Part shown: piece after piece, positions 1-5,613 of the stretch | Numbering within the stretch: position 1 is the first letter of the stretch | Layout of the letters: each line of letters opens with the position of its first letter | Source: a virus | IMG/VR virus record: IMGVR_UViG_3300007539_000171 | Span: 1 to 26,240 of that record | DNA length: 26,240 nucleotides | Reading direction: 5' to 3' (one strand) | Translations under genes and position numbers: made by a program | Notes under the pieces: generated by a model | Databases searched by the model: none | Told to the model about the DNA's origin: nothing | Seen by the model: only the letters and a program-made list of their open reading frames with translations

Positions 1-10
1 AGTTGTTCAT
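1..10 (-). CDS. start of a further gene, cut by window end
   Basis: An ATG at 10-8 overlaps the TGA stop of the preceding gene in the ATGA arrangement used throughout this genome. Only Met-Asn-Asn can be read before the window ends. It is reported because the same overlap marks many certain gene junctions here. Its product is unknown; its place after a tail-completion-like gene suggests another virion gene. Confidence 0.5.
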
Positions 11-462
11 GTGAGTGGTGAGTTGCAAGAGTCGTGTTCGTAACCAACGGTCACGGAAAGGTTCAAGAGGACGCCGGACAGCACGTTGCTCCCTTCCTCC
101 TCAAGGGGGACGGTCGAGGCGCTGGCGACGTCGAAGCGATGGGCAAAGGTGAACACCTCGCCACCGCGCTCCATGTCGGCCAAGATGTCCTCGGCTACCT
201 GTTCGGCGTTTGTGATGGCGCCCTTTTGAAAGTCCACTTTGGCTTCGCTGTTGGGCGGGTTGTCAAGGATGTACACCTCGAACGAGTACGTCTTGGAGCT
301 TCCTTCGTAGCTGGCACCCGTGTACACGAGGTGAAGGATGGGGTAGGTCTCCAACTTGTCCAAATCGACGTCGGAGGGCGAGCCGAAAGAGAACGTCGAC
401 ACGAACGGGTTGGCCGCGACGAATGCCTCGAAACGGTTCACGATGTTGGTGTAGGTTATCAT
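7..462 (-). CDS. tail completion / tail terminator-like protein
   Basis: A 151-residue protein with an N-terminal stretch (TNIVNRFEAFVAANPFV) followed by a beta-rich body, typical in size and feel of small neck or tail-terminator proteins of siphophages. Its ATG overlaps the stop of the -1 frame of the tail chaperone in an ATGA, so the two are probably translationally coupled. No catalytic motif is visible. The role is inferred from size, acidic beta-rich character and position beside the chaperone; I do not recognise a specific family. Confidence 0.55.
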   Translation of the reverse strand: MITYTNIVNRFEAFVAANPFVSTFSFGSPSDVDLDKLETYPILHLVYTGASYEGSSKTYSFEVYILDNPPNSEAKVDFQKGAITNAEQVAEDILADMERGGEVFTFAHRFDVASASTVPLEEEGSNVLSGVLLNLSVTVGYEHDSCNSPLT

Positions 463-1159
463 GCTGTCGCCTGTTTGCGTTTGAACTCCAAGTCCTTCAG
501 GAATGCGAGGTGGGTGAATACATGACCGACGGTGAGCTTGGTGACGGCTTCGATGCGAAGAATGTCCTCACCCGCAAGAGAATGGAGGACAGGATACCAC
601 CCCCACTTTTCCCCGAAGTCGTCGCCACCTTCGTCGCCGCTTGAATCAAAGAGGACTGCAAAGTGCTCAGAAGTTCGTTTTTGGTAGTCGAAAAAAAAAG
701 CAACGCCCCCGCCACTTGGTCCGCTGGCATATCGAGGAACGCCTCGGCATCTTCCTTGGCCGTGTACGGCTCTATCTCGTAACGGTTGCCCCACTCCCTC
801 GTGACAGGACGAAAGAGCAAAGCCATGACCTTGTGGGCGTTCTTCCAAAAGTCCCCGCAAAGTTGCTCCGCGTCAATCCACTCGCCCGCCGTGAACTCGT
901 CCCAGTTGGGGATGAAGCCGTAGCGCGTGCCGTTGAGCTCAAACGTTTCGAGGTGGCGTTGGGTCTCGGCCTTGCGAAGCGTTTGTAGGTGGTTGTATGC
1001 CTCTTGAATGAGTGCCCGGGGCATATCCCTCAGTTCGTCCCAATCGGTGCCCGTAACGGCGCCCACGCACGTCATGGGGTCGTCGGACGTCTCAAGCACC
1101 TGAAGGTGGCGCAAGGTGAGGTCGGCAAAAGTGGCGGGGAGGGACAGCTTCACACTCAT
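459..1159 (-). CDS. tail assembly chaperone, -1 frameshift fusion (G/GT-like)
   Basis: Predicted 233-residue product: 156 residues in the upstream frame up to GALLFF, then a -1 slip on the T9 run (691-699) giving 77 residues ending in KRKQATA. The -1 segment contains GEKWGWYPVLHSLAGEDIL and a following TKLTV...FLAFLKD-type stretch, which resembles the conserved C-terminal part of tail-chaperone-type proteins of Bacteroidota phages. Its stop overlaps the next ATG as ATGA, like most real junctions here, while the zero frame ends 35 bases short. By analogy with lambda G/GT the two products would chaperone the tape measure during tail assembly. The tape measure is not adjacent in this window. A single missing T in the assembly would give the same picture. 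Confidence 0.68.
497..1159 (-). CDS. tail assembly chaperone, unshifted product (G-like)
   Basis: The 220-residue zero-frame product starting MSVKLSLPATF. The first 156 residues look like ordinary protein with a WDEF/GEWIDAEQL region and a hydrophobic GALLFF stretch. After the T9 run the frame continues as STTKNELLSTLQSSL, which could be genuine helix, but then becomes Ser/Pro-rich and low in information, like off-frame translation. This is what one expects if the main short product ends at 497 and a minority of ribosomes shift. The slip point could also lie later in the 497-690 overlap, although T TTT TTT at 698-692 is the only canonical heptamer I see there. Confidence 0.6.
   Translation of the reverse strand: MSVKLSLPATFADLTLRHLQVLETSDDPMTCVGAVTGTDWDELRDMPRALIQEAYNHLQTLRKAETQRHLETFELNGTRYGFIPNWDEFTAGEWIDAEQLCGDFWKNAHKVMALLFRPVTREWGNRYEIEPYTAKEDAEAFLDMPADQVAGALLFFSTTKNELLSTLQSSLIQAATKVATTSGKSGGGILSSILLRVRTFFASKPSPSSPSVMYSPTSHS
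691..699 (-). promoter_or_regulatory. T9 slippery site for -1 frameshifting
   Basis: On the coding strand the codons read CTT TTT TTT TCG. The heptamer T TTT TTT at 698-692 is in the correct register for a tandem -1 slip, after which reading continues TTC GAC TAC in the frame that encodes the KWGWYP segment. A GC-rich stretch precedes the run. I did not find a convincing stimulatory hairpin downstream by eye. Confidence 0.6.
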
Positions 1160-1202
1160 AAGACGCGTTTTGGTGGTTTGCTTACGCTGTGAAAGTTAAG
1201 GC

Positions 1203-1228
1203 AAAAAAAAAGGACCCGTTGGGGTCCT
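1203..1228 (-). terminator. rho-independent terminator
   Basis: On the minus strand AGGACCC, a four-base loop CAAC, then GGGTCCT: a perfect 7-bp stem followed by nine T residues. It lies 23 bases beyond the stop of the 88-residue gene and before the tail chaperone gene, so it ends the short two-gene unit that begins at 1723. Confidence 0.9.
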
Positions 1229-1250
1229 GTTGGTTGAGCACGCTTTGCGT

Positions 1251-1517
1251 TCAGTAATCAATGACGTCCTTGAGCGATTCCTTCATGGCAAGCGCAAAGG
1301 CTTCCCACAGGATGTCGAGTTTCGCGTCGCCGCTGTTCAGGGTGTGTCCTCCGCGATTTTCAATCCAAATGTTGTAAGCATCCCAACTTACGTTGCGTGG
1401 GGAAGGCACTTCCATGTCTGTGGAGTTGATTTCGTCAATGGCGTAAATCTTGCCCAGCGCAAAGGCTTGGTCAATGATGTCAGACAATTCTGAGGGGGTG
1501 AGGGTGACTTTTGTCAT
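1251..1517 (-). CDS. small hypothetical protein, 88 residues
   Basis: Starts MTKVTLTPSELSDIIDQAFALGK and ends LKDVIDY. It looks helical and mixed-charge, without membrane segments, cysteines or a recognisable fold. It is the second gene of the unit that starts at the promoter near 1728-1757 and is followed directly by a strong terminator, so it is probably expressed separately from the terminase genes upstream. I do not recognise the family. Confidence 0.7.
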   Translation of the reverse strand: MTKVTLTPSELSDIIDQAFALGKIYAIDEINSTDMEVPSPRNVSWDAYNIWIENRGGHTLNSGDAKLDILWEAFALAMKESLKDVIDY

Positions 1518-1540
1518 GGTGGTGAATGTTTTGTTGTTCT

Positions 1541-1723
1541 TTATTTCAATCCGTTCGCCTGTTTGACGCGTTTAGCGGCACGTAAATAGATGAAGTAGTC
1601 TTCTGTATCAAACATTGCCGAGTTCGCGGCGTAGTAAAGCTTGCCGACCTTTTCTTGTGGGCTCAGTGCGCTGTTTTCAATTTGGTTGGCGCGGTCCCAG
1701 TGAGTGTTGTTGTTGTTTGTCAT
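1541..1723 (-). CDS. small hypothetical protein, 60 residues
   Basis: MTNNNNTHWDRANQIENSA at the N-terminus, then a helical region with KVGKLYYAANSAMF and a basic C-terminal end (RAAKRVKQANGLK). A longer reading from 1921 is rejected because it runs back through the terminase gene and over the promoter. The ATG lies four bases after a TACATTTA -7 element and directly abuts a perfect dyad (1724-1739), which fixes the start and suggests dedicated, possibly repressible, transcription. Function unknown. Confidence 0.7.
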   Translation of the reverse strand: MTNNNNTHWDRANQIENSALSPQEKVGKLYYAANSAMFDTEDYFIYLRAAKRVKQANGLK

Positions 1724-1758
1724 GCTGTAAATGTACAGCGTTGCTTTCCGAAAGCAAA
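1724..1758 (-). promoter_or_regulatory. Bacteroidota-type promoter with two dyads
   Basis: On the minus strand TTTG (1758-1755), a 19-base spacer, TACATTTA (1735-1728), then four bases and ATG (1723). This fits the -33 TTG / -7 TAnnTTTG consensus of Bacteroidota except for the last base. Two perfect inverted repeats overlap it: TTGCTTTC-c-GAAAGCAA (1741-1757), covering spacer and -33 element, and GCTGTA-AATG-TACAGC (1724-1739), covering the -7 element. Either could be an operator. Confidence 0.7.
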
Positions 1759-1788
1759 ACTTTTCTTTCTCTTTTTGGAAACTTTTTT

Positions 1789-2946
1789 TTACCCGAGCGC
1801 GTATTTGCCGAAGTTGGGGTTCGTCTGTGTGTGCGTGATGGCGTACCGACTCGCGTCGATGAAGTGGTTGAACGCGTCCACCGGTTCGTTCAGTTGGCGC
1901 CCGTTCTTGTCCTCCTTCCATTTGTAGTTGCGGAGCTCTTTGATGCCGTTCACGCTTCGCGATGTGATGCCCAACGGTCGGGAGCGCAGGAAGTCCAACC
2001 CCGCTCGAATGCTGTCGCGTCCCTTGCGTGCTGGGTGAACGTTGAACCCGTGCCCGTGGATTTCGTCGATGCTCTTGGGCTCTGCGCTGTCCGCGACAAT
2101 CATGGTGCCCCTACCCACCTCGGCGTCGCGTAGGGTTTGCGAGATGGCCGCGTTTGTGAGTCCCGTAGCGTAGCATACCTCGTCCAAGATAAACCCGTGG
2201 CCGTCCGTGTACACCTTGACAATGGCCGTGGGGTCGTTCGTGTATCCGAAGTCGAGGCCGATGTTGAGGAGCTTGTATTCGGTCGGTATTTGGTCGAACT
2301 CTTTCCAATGGGTGAGGATGGTCGCACGACTCACGCCACGCTCGCCCAACCCGTAGACCTTCCAGTAGTCCGGGTCCGCGTCTTGTAGGCGTTCAATCTC
2401 CTGCACGACCGCATCCGGGAGGTGTGGGTTGTCGAGGTACGTGGTTTGGTAAAACGCGGCGTCGTCGCGCGGGATGACCTCGTCGTATATCCAGTGAAAC
2501 TCGTCGGACGGGTTGTAGTCAATCAAGATGCGCCCGGTGGTCCGGAGCACGAGTTGCCGCCAGTCCTCAAGGTTGAGCTCGTTGGCCTCGTTCACGAACA
2601 GGATGTCACGCTTCCGACCGCGCACCTTTTGCGGTTGGTCGATGCTGATGAACTCCACGAGGTTGCCATACAGGATGTACGTGGCCTCGCTCTTGTTGTG
2701 GTTGGCTACGTTGTAGATGCCCTCCCGTTCGAGGATGGTGAAGAAGTCGCGCATGACCGACGCACGTATGGCCGGGAAGGTTTTCCGCGCGATGGTGATG
2801 ACGGCCCCGGCGTTCTCGTTGGTGTGGCAAAGCTCAATCAATGCCGTGAGGATGGAGAACGTCTTGCCGCTACGTGTGCCCCCTTGGTGGACTTGTATTT
2901 TGGCTGGCGACTCTTTGACGTGGTAATATGTCGCCGCCTGTCTCAC
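1789..2946 (-). CDS. terL: terminase large subunit
   Basis: A 385-residue packaging motor ATPase and nuclease, cytoplasmic, docking on the portal. Walker A GGTRSGKT lies at residues 22-29, Walker B ILFVNEANEL near 115-124, a coupling-type LIDYNPSDE near 141-149, and the RNase H-like nuclease has Asp in GLDFGYTNDP (about 232) and in IVADSAEPKS (about 286). The start is the GTG at 2946, forming a GTGA overlap with the upstream stop; a longer in-frame reading from 3291 would run through two other genes and has arginine-rich off-frame composition. The gene closes the long early operon, roughly 10 kb downstream of the portal gene in transcription order, which is unusual. Confidence 0.95.
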   Translation of the reverse strand: MRQAATYYHVKESPAKIQVHQGGTRSGKTFSILTALIELCHTNENAGAVITIARKTFPAIRASVMRDFFTILEREGIYNVANHNKSEATYILYGNLVEFISIDQPQKVRGRKRDILFVNEANELNLEDWRQLVLRTTGRILIDYNPSDEFHWIYDEVIPRDDAAFYQTTYLDNPHLPDAVVQEIERLQDADPDYWKVYGLGERGVSRATILTHWKEFDQIPTEYKLLNIGLDFGYTNDPTAIVKVYTDGHGFILDEVCYATGLTNAAISQTLRDAEVGRGTMIVADSAEPKSIDEIHGHGFNVHPARKGRDSIRAGLDFLRSRPLGITSRSVNGIKELRNYKWKEDKNGRQLNEPVDAFNHFIDASRYAITHTQTNPNFGKYALG

Positions 2947-3125
2947 TCGTCGTCGAGGGCTTCGAGTTGTTTGACGACTTCCTTGGCGGCTTCCTCGGTG
3001 TCGTAATTGCCGACGATGGAGGCGTTGCCTTCCCTGTCCGTTCCGATTACTTGGTGCAGGGTGCGCTCTGCCTCGGTGCCGTTCTCCGCGATGTTGCGGA
3101 CGGTTGTGTTGATGGTGTACTTCAT
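2943..3125 (-). CDS. small hypothetical protein between terminase subunits
   Basis: A 60-residue acidic protein, MKYTINTTVRNIAENGTEAE at the start and EAAKEVVKQLEALDDE at the end, with alternating beta and alpha character. The ATG at 3125 overlaps the small terminase stop (ATGA), and its own stop overlaps the GTG of the large terminase, so it is wedged between the two subunits. Earlier in-frame starts are possible but would break the coupling pattern. It could be an accessory packaging factor; this is inferred from position only. Confidence 0.75.
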   Translation of the reverse strand: MKYTINTTVRNIAENGTEAERTLHQVIGTDREGNASIVGNYDTEEAAKEVVKQLEALDDE

Positions 3126-3484
3126 GTCGTTGTTGAGTTGTCGTTTCCAAACCATGAGAGCGGCTTCTTCTCGGCCACTTCAATCTCTTGCCTCTCCACG
3201 TACCCGCGTCCTTTGCCCTTGGTCTTGAGGAAGAAAATGGTGGCGGCGGGGTTGCCCTCCTTGATGAGTTTGTGAAGGTGGCTCTCGGCAAAGTCGAGCG
3301 TCCGCCCTTCGATGGCTTTCACCTTGTCGGCGTAGTCGCTGTCTTTCTTGAGCCAGTCGTAGTGGGTGGACCGATTGATGCCGACCGCGTTGCAAGCTGT
3401 CGTCACGATGCCGAGCGACCGTTCGAGTGCTTCAAGCATAGCCTCTTTTTTGGTGTCGGTTTTGGTGGTTTTTAGTGCTTCCAT
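3122..3484 (-). CDS. terS: terminase small subunit-like, HTH protein
   Basis: A 120-residue protein with an N-terminal helix-turn-helix: a SLGIVTTACNAVGINRSTHY stretch at about residues 23-42, followed by DWLKKDSDYADKVKAIE, a pattern seen in small terminase subunits that recognise the packaging site. The C-terminal part (HKLIKEGNPAATIFFLKTKG) is typical of the same group. It stands two genes before the large subunit with ATGA coupling on its 3' side. Alternative: an unrelated transcription regulator. Confidence 0.82.
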   Translation of the reverse strand: MEALKTTKTDTKKEAMLEALERSLGIVTTACNAVGINRSTHYDWLKKDSDYADKVKAIEGRTLDFAESHLHKLIKEGNPAATIFFLKTKGKGRGYVERQEIEVAEKKPLSWFGNDNSTTT

Positions 3485-3485
3485 T

Positions 3486-3968
3486 CTACTTTTTAAATTT
3501 CCAACTCGTTGTGTATCGCGCCGCGCTTGTGCTGTTCTTGTCTTTGGCTGAATGTATTCTTCCGCTTTGTGTGCCTTTTCCCAATCTTCCCATCCGTGTT
3601 AAAACCCAATTGGGATGTTTTTTTAAACCGTGGATGATTGCTGGATGGCTAGTTACTGCTGTAAAATTTTTGCCCAGAACATTGGTGTAATAACGCGCAA
3701 CTTCTGTTCTCAATTTTAATCCTAAACCCAATCCTTGGAAATCGGGCAACATGACCAATCTGTGGCCTTTGAAGGTGTTTTTTACTATGGGATGCGGAAA
3801 AGGAAGGACACTATAAAAACCTGCCAAAGTGCCGTCCACGTATGCAATGAAAACCCGTGCCGCGTTGTTGTGTGAATGGCTCAAATAATGATGTCGAGCA
3901 AACACTTGCCAAACGCTTTTGTCTCTTGTCTCGAATACTTCAAAACGAATGTTTGGTCTTTTTTTTTT
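3486..3968 (-). CDS. GNAT acyltransferase domain, -1 frame partner of the ABC ATPase
   Basis: In the frame one base back from the ATPase, the sequence continues from the A10 run as KRPNIRFEVFETRDKSVWQV and then a complete GNAT domain: FARHHYLSHSHNNAARVFIA, a central beta strand, and the acyl-CoA loop HRLVMLPDFQGLGLG, about 157 residues in all. No good ATG or GTG precedes the conserved start; a GTG at 3905 would delete the first strand. This frame therefore seems to be expressed as an extension of the ATPase (360 residues in total). The HHYLSH and HRLV..PDFQG features resemble Mom-like phage GNAT enzymes that modify DNA bases; this is an inference. Wording of the substrate is not possible from sequence alone. 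Confidence 0.75.
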   Translation of the reverse strand, partial: KKKRPNIRFEVFETRDKSVWQVFARHHYLSHSHNNAARVFIAYVDGTLAGFYSVLPFPHPIVKNTFKGHRLVMLPDFQGLGLGLKLRTEVARYYTNVLGKNFTAVTSHPAIIHGLKKHPNWVLTRMGRLGKGTQSGRIHSAKDKNSTSAARYTTSWKFKK

Positions 3969-4567
3969 GCCCCTTGTCGGAACGTCATGGAATTGGTGTC
4001 AAAAACCCAGTCAGGTAACAACCAATCTTCTACGTCATAATGGCAACCAACGGCAATGAATTGTCTGTCCGCTTTGCGCACTGCTTTTTGTACGGCATAA
4101 GAACCCACTTGAGCAACTTGACGGTCAACGACCGACGTGTACTCGTCAAACACAACCAACGGTTCTTCCGTCAACAAAGCACGCGCCATGTCCACCCGCA
4201 TTTTCTGTCCATTGGATAGCACGGAATATGGTTTTAACCAAGACGGAGGTGAACTAAACCCAACGCTGTTGAGCATACGTGTCACTTCGTCCATTTTAGC
4301 GCGTTTTGGCATATCATCTACAACCGATGCGTGGGTGTATTCAAACCCTTCAAAATATGCGTCAGGAAACAACTCTTTGGCGATTGTGGTTTTTCCGGTG
4401 CCTGATGCTCCGACTATCAATCCAACATTCCATTTTTCTGGCAAGTCAAATTCACCTTGGAACCGTTCAGTCACTTCGGAGGATTGAAGGTCAAATTTGC
4501 CAATGACCGATTGAACCCGAAAAGATTCACCGGCTTTGTGGTGTCTTACAATGTCAAAAGACGGCAT
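3881..4567 (-). CDS. ABC-type ATPase, N-terminal part of a split ABC-GNAT protein
   Basis: Starts MPSFDIVRHHKAGESFRV at 4567, overlapping the ParB-like gene by 22 bases. Walker A GASGTGKT is at residues 53-60, the ABC signature LSNGQ at 117-121, Walker B LVVFDEYTS at 137-145 and the switch histidine at 176 (VGCHYDVE). No membrane segments are present, so it is a soluble ABC ATPase and not a transporter component. After three lysines at 201-203 encoded by the A10 run, the zero frame adds 25 unremarkable residues and stops, while the -1 frame continues into a GNAT domain. Known relatives, as I recall them, carry both domains in one chain. Base composition is visibly AT-richer than in neighbouring genes. 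Confidence 0.85.
   Translation of the reverse strand: MPSFDIVRHHKAGESFRVQSVIGKFDLQSSEVTERFQGEFDLPEKWNVGLIVGASGTGKTTIAKELFPDAYFEGFEYTHASVVDDMPKRAKMDEVTRMLNSVGFSSPPSWLKPYSVLSNGQKMRVDMARALLTEEPLVVFDEYTSVVDRQVAQVGSYAVQKAVRKADRQFIAVGCHYDVEDWLLPDWVFDTNSMTFRQGAKKKDQTFVLKYSRQETKAFGKCLLDIII
3959..3968 (-). promoter_or_regulatory. A10 frameshift site between ATPase and GNAT frames
   Basis: The coding strand reads GCA AAA AAA AAA GAC. A tandem slip on A AAA AAA (3965-3959) moves ribosomes -1 into AGA CCA AAC, the GNAT frame. The run may be a programmed frameshift, a phase-variation tract, an inactivating deletion or a one-base sequencing undercall; the sequence alone cannot separate these. Confidence 0.6.
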
Positions 4568-5049
4568 TCGTACCCTAGTTCTATGATTGCGTTGTATGCT
4601 GCTTCTTGTTCTTCTTCCGACGTGCATACAACTTCCACGCGATACAATTCAACGATGCTTTCTGAAAGGTCTTTTTCCGATGCTTCGTCTAACACAACCG
4701 GAATGTCAACGCCCATGTCTTCCAATTCTTGGGCTTCCCATTCGTTTGCCAATATGTCCATATCCCATTCGCCAAAGCTGACATTGTCACGAATGACGAA
4801 TTGTCCATCTTTGGTTTCGTCCCATTCACGCACGTAAACTGGCACTTCATCCATGCCGGCAATTTGTGCCGCTTGGAGACGCATATTGCCGCCAAGTACG
4901 GTGCCATCTTTGTCAATGACAATAGGCCGAGCTTCCAACATTTCGGGAAATTCCTGCAAACTCTTGACCAGTTTGTTGAGTTGTCCCTTGCGTATGGCGC
5001 GCGGGTTGTTCGGGTTAGCCTTCAGGCTGGCCGTTTTCGCGTATGTCAC
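4546..5049 (-). CDS. ParB/Srx-fold nuclease-like protein
   Basis: From the GTG at 5049 it is 167 residues. It has the ParB N-terminal domain pattern: NPNNPR at residues 12-17, then KLVKSLQEFPEML, RPIVIDKDG and the phosphate-binding-type GGNMRLQAAQIAG at about 53-65. There is no ParB helix-turn-helix or dimerisation domain, so it is the stand-alone form common in phages, where it may act as a nuclease or CTPase-like DNA-binding module. ATG starts at 5079 and 5112 are possible but increase the overlap with the upstream gene; 5049 matches overlaps seen elsewhere. It directly precedes the ABC-GNAT gene, a pairing that suggests joint action on DNA. Confidence 0.85.
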   Translation of the reverse strand: MTYAKTASLKANPNNPRAIRKGQLNKLVKSLQEFPEMLEARPIVIDKDGTVLGGNMRLQAAQIAGMDEVPVYVREWDETKDGQFVIRDNVSFGEWDMDILANEWEAQELEDMGVDIPVVLDEASEKDLSESIVELYRVEVVCTSEEEQEAAYNAIIELGYECRLLTL

Positions 5050-5260
5050 GGGCCGTGTTGATGATGGTTTCAAGGGCATTGTAGAAGTTTTGGTCGGCAA
5101 CAGCAAAGTCAATCATAATGGCCCACGATGTTGAATCCATTGTGGCACATTCAAGGTTGGCAGTGTCGTCTCCGTTGTTTTTGGATGTAAAAAGTACCCA
5201 GTCGTCACATTGACCGAGCAGGCGCTTGGCTTTGCGGAAGGTAAGAGGTTTGTTTGTCAT
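5015..5260 (-). CDS. hypothetical protein, 81 residues
   Basis: Begins MTNKPLTFRKAKRLLGQCDD and ends IRENGQPEG. It has a basic N-terminal helix, then a probable alpha/beta core with WVLFTSKNNGDD and SWAIMIDFAVADQNFY. Two cysteines (residues 18 and 38) are not arranged as a zinc site. Its ATG overlaps the DnaA-like gene stop (ATGA) and its end overlaps the ParB-like gene, so it belongs to the replication operon. I do not recognise it. Confidence 0.75.
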   Translation of the reverse strand: MTNKPLTFRKAKRLLGQCDDWVLFTSKNNGDDTANLECATMDSTSWAIMIDFAVADQNFYNALETIINTARDIRENGQPEG

Positions 5261-5613
5261 GCGGACAGAAATTCGTTGTATTTGCGGCTCATGTCCTCCT
5301 CGGTTTCAATTAACCAAAACAAGGAGCGCACATGATGGACGGCTGTGGCGTGGTCGCGGTTCATAACTTGACCGATGGCCTTGTAGGTCCATCCTTGGTC
5401 GCGCAGAAAGTACGACACCATTTTCCGGGCGTCTACCAATGGGCGAAGGCGCACGGGGCTCACAATTTGTTCCCATGTAAGACCGAGGCGTGTGACGCCA
5501 CGCTGGGCGCGCTGAAGGGCTTCGTCCTCTGTCATTCTGTACCCGCCCTCATGGGCAAGCGTACCAACGGCGAGATAAAAGGATTCACTTGGGATGTTGT
5601 CGGTTGCTTTCAT
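5257..5613 (-). CDS. stand-alone DnaA domain IV-like DNA-binding protein
   Basis: A 118-residue protein whose residues 60-98 match the DnaA box-binding domain IV: VDARKMVSYFLRDQG, then WTYKAIGQVMNRDHATAVHH with the DnaA signature DHATAVHH at 88-95. There is no AAA+ domain, so it cannot itself open an origin. In established families such proteins bind DnaA boxes; here it may recruit host replication to the phage origin or compete with host DnaA. It overlaps the cysteine-rich gene upstream by 29 bases and is ATGA-coupled to the next gene. Confidence 0.9.
   Translation of the reverse strand: MKATDNIPSESFYLAVGTLAHEGGYRMTEDEALQRAQRGVTRLGLTWEQIVSPVRLRPLVDARKMVSYFLRDQGWTYKAIGQVMNRDHATAVHHVRSLFWLIETEEDMSRKYNEFLSA

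Noticed and set aside
459-860. Separate gene in the -1 frame of the chaperone starting at 860
   Set aside because: Residues from 860 to about 700 in this frame are Arg/His-rich off-frame sequence; only the part after the T9 run looks like protein. It is best read as the shifted C-terminus.
1160-1200. Promoter for the tail chaperone (TAACTTTC at about 1185-1195)
   Set aside because: It resembles a -7 element but no TTG lies at 17-21 bases upstream; the terminator occupies that place. Too weak to list as a feature.
1741-1757. TTGCTTTC-c-GAAAGCAA as a terminator of the terminase gene
   Set aside because: No T run follows on the minus strand and it overlaps a good promoter, so an operator is more likely.
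2947-3291. N-terminal extension of the terminase large subunit
   Set aside because: The extension is Arg/His/Ser-rich and runs through the 60-residue gene and the small terminase. The GTG at 2946 in a GTGA overlap is the coherent start.
3486-3905. Independent GNAT gene starting with GTG at 3905
   Set aside because: The GTG would cut off the first strand (RFEVFETRDKSVWQV) of the acyltransferase, which is well preserved upstream in the same frame back to the A10 run. Expression as an extension of the ATPase fits better.
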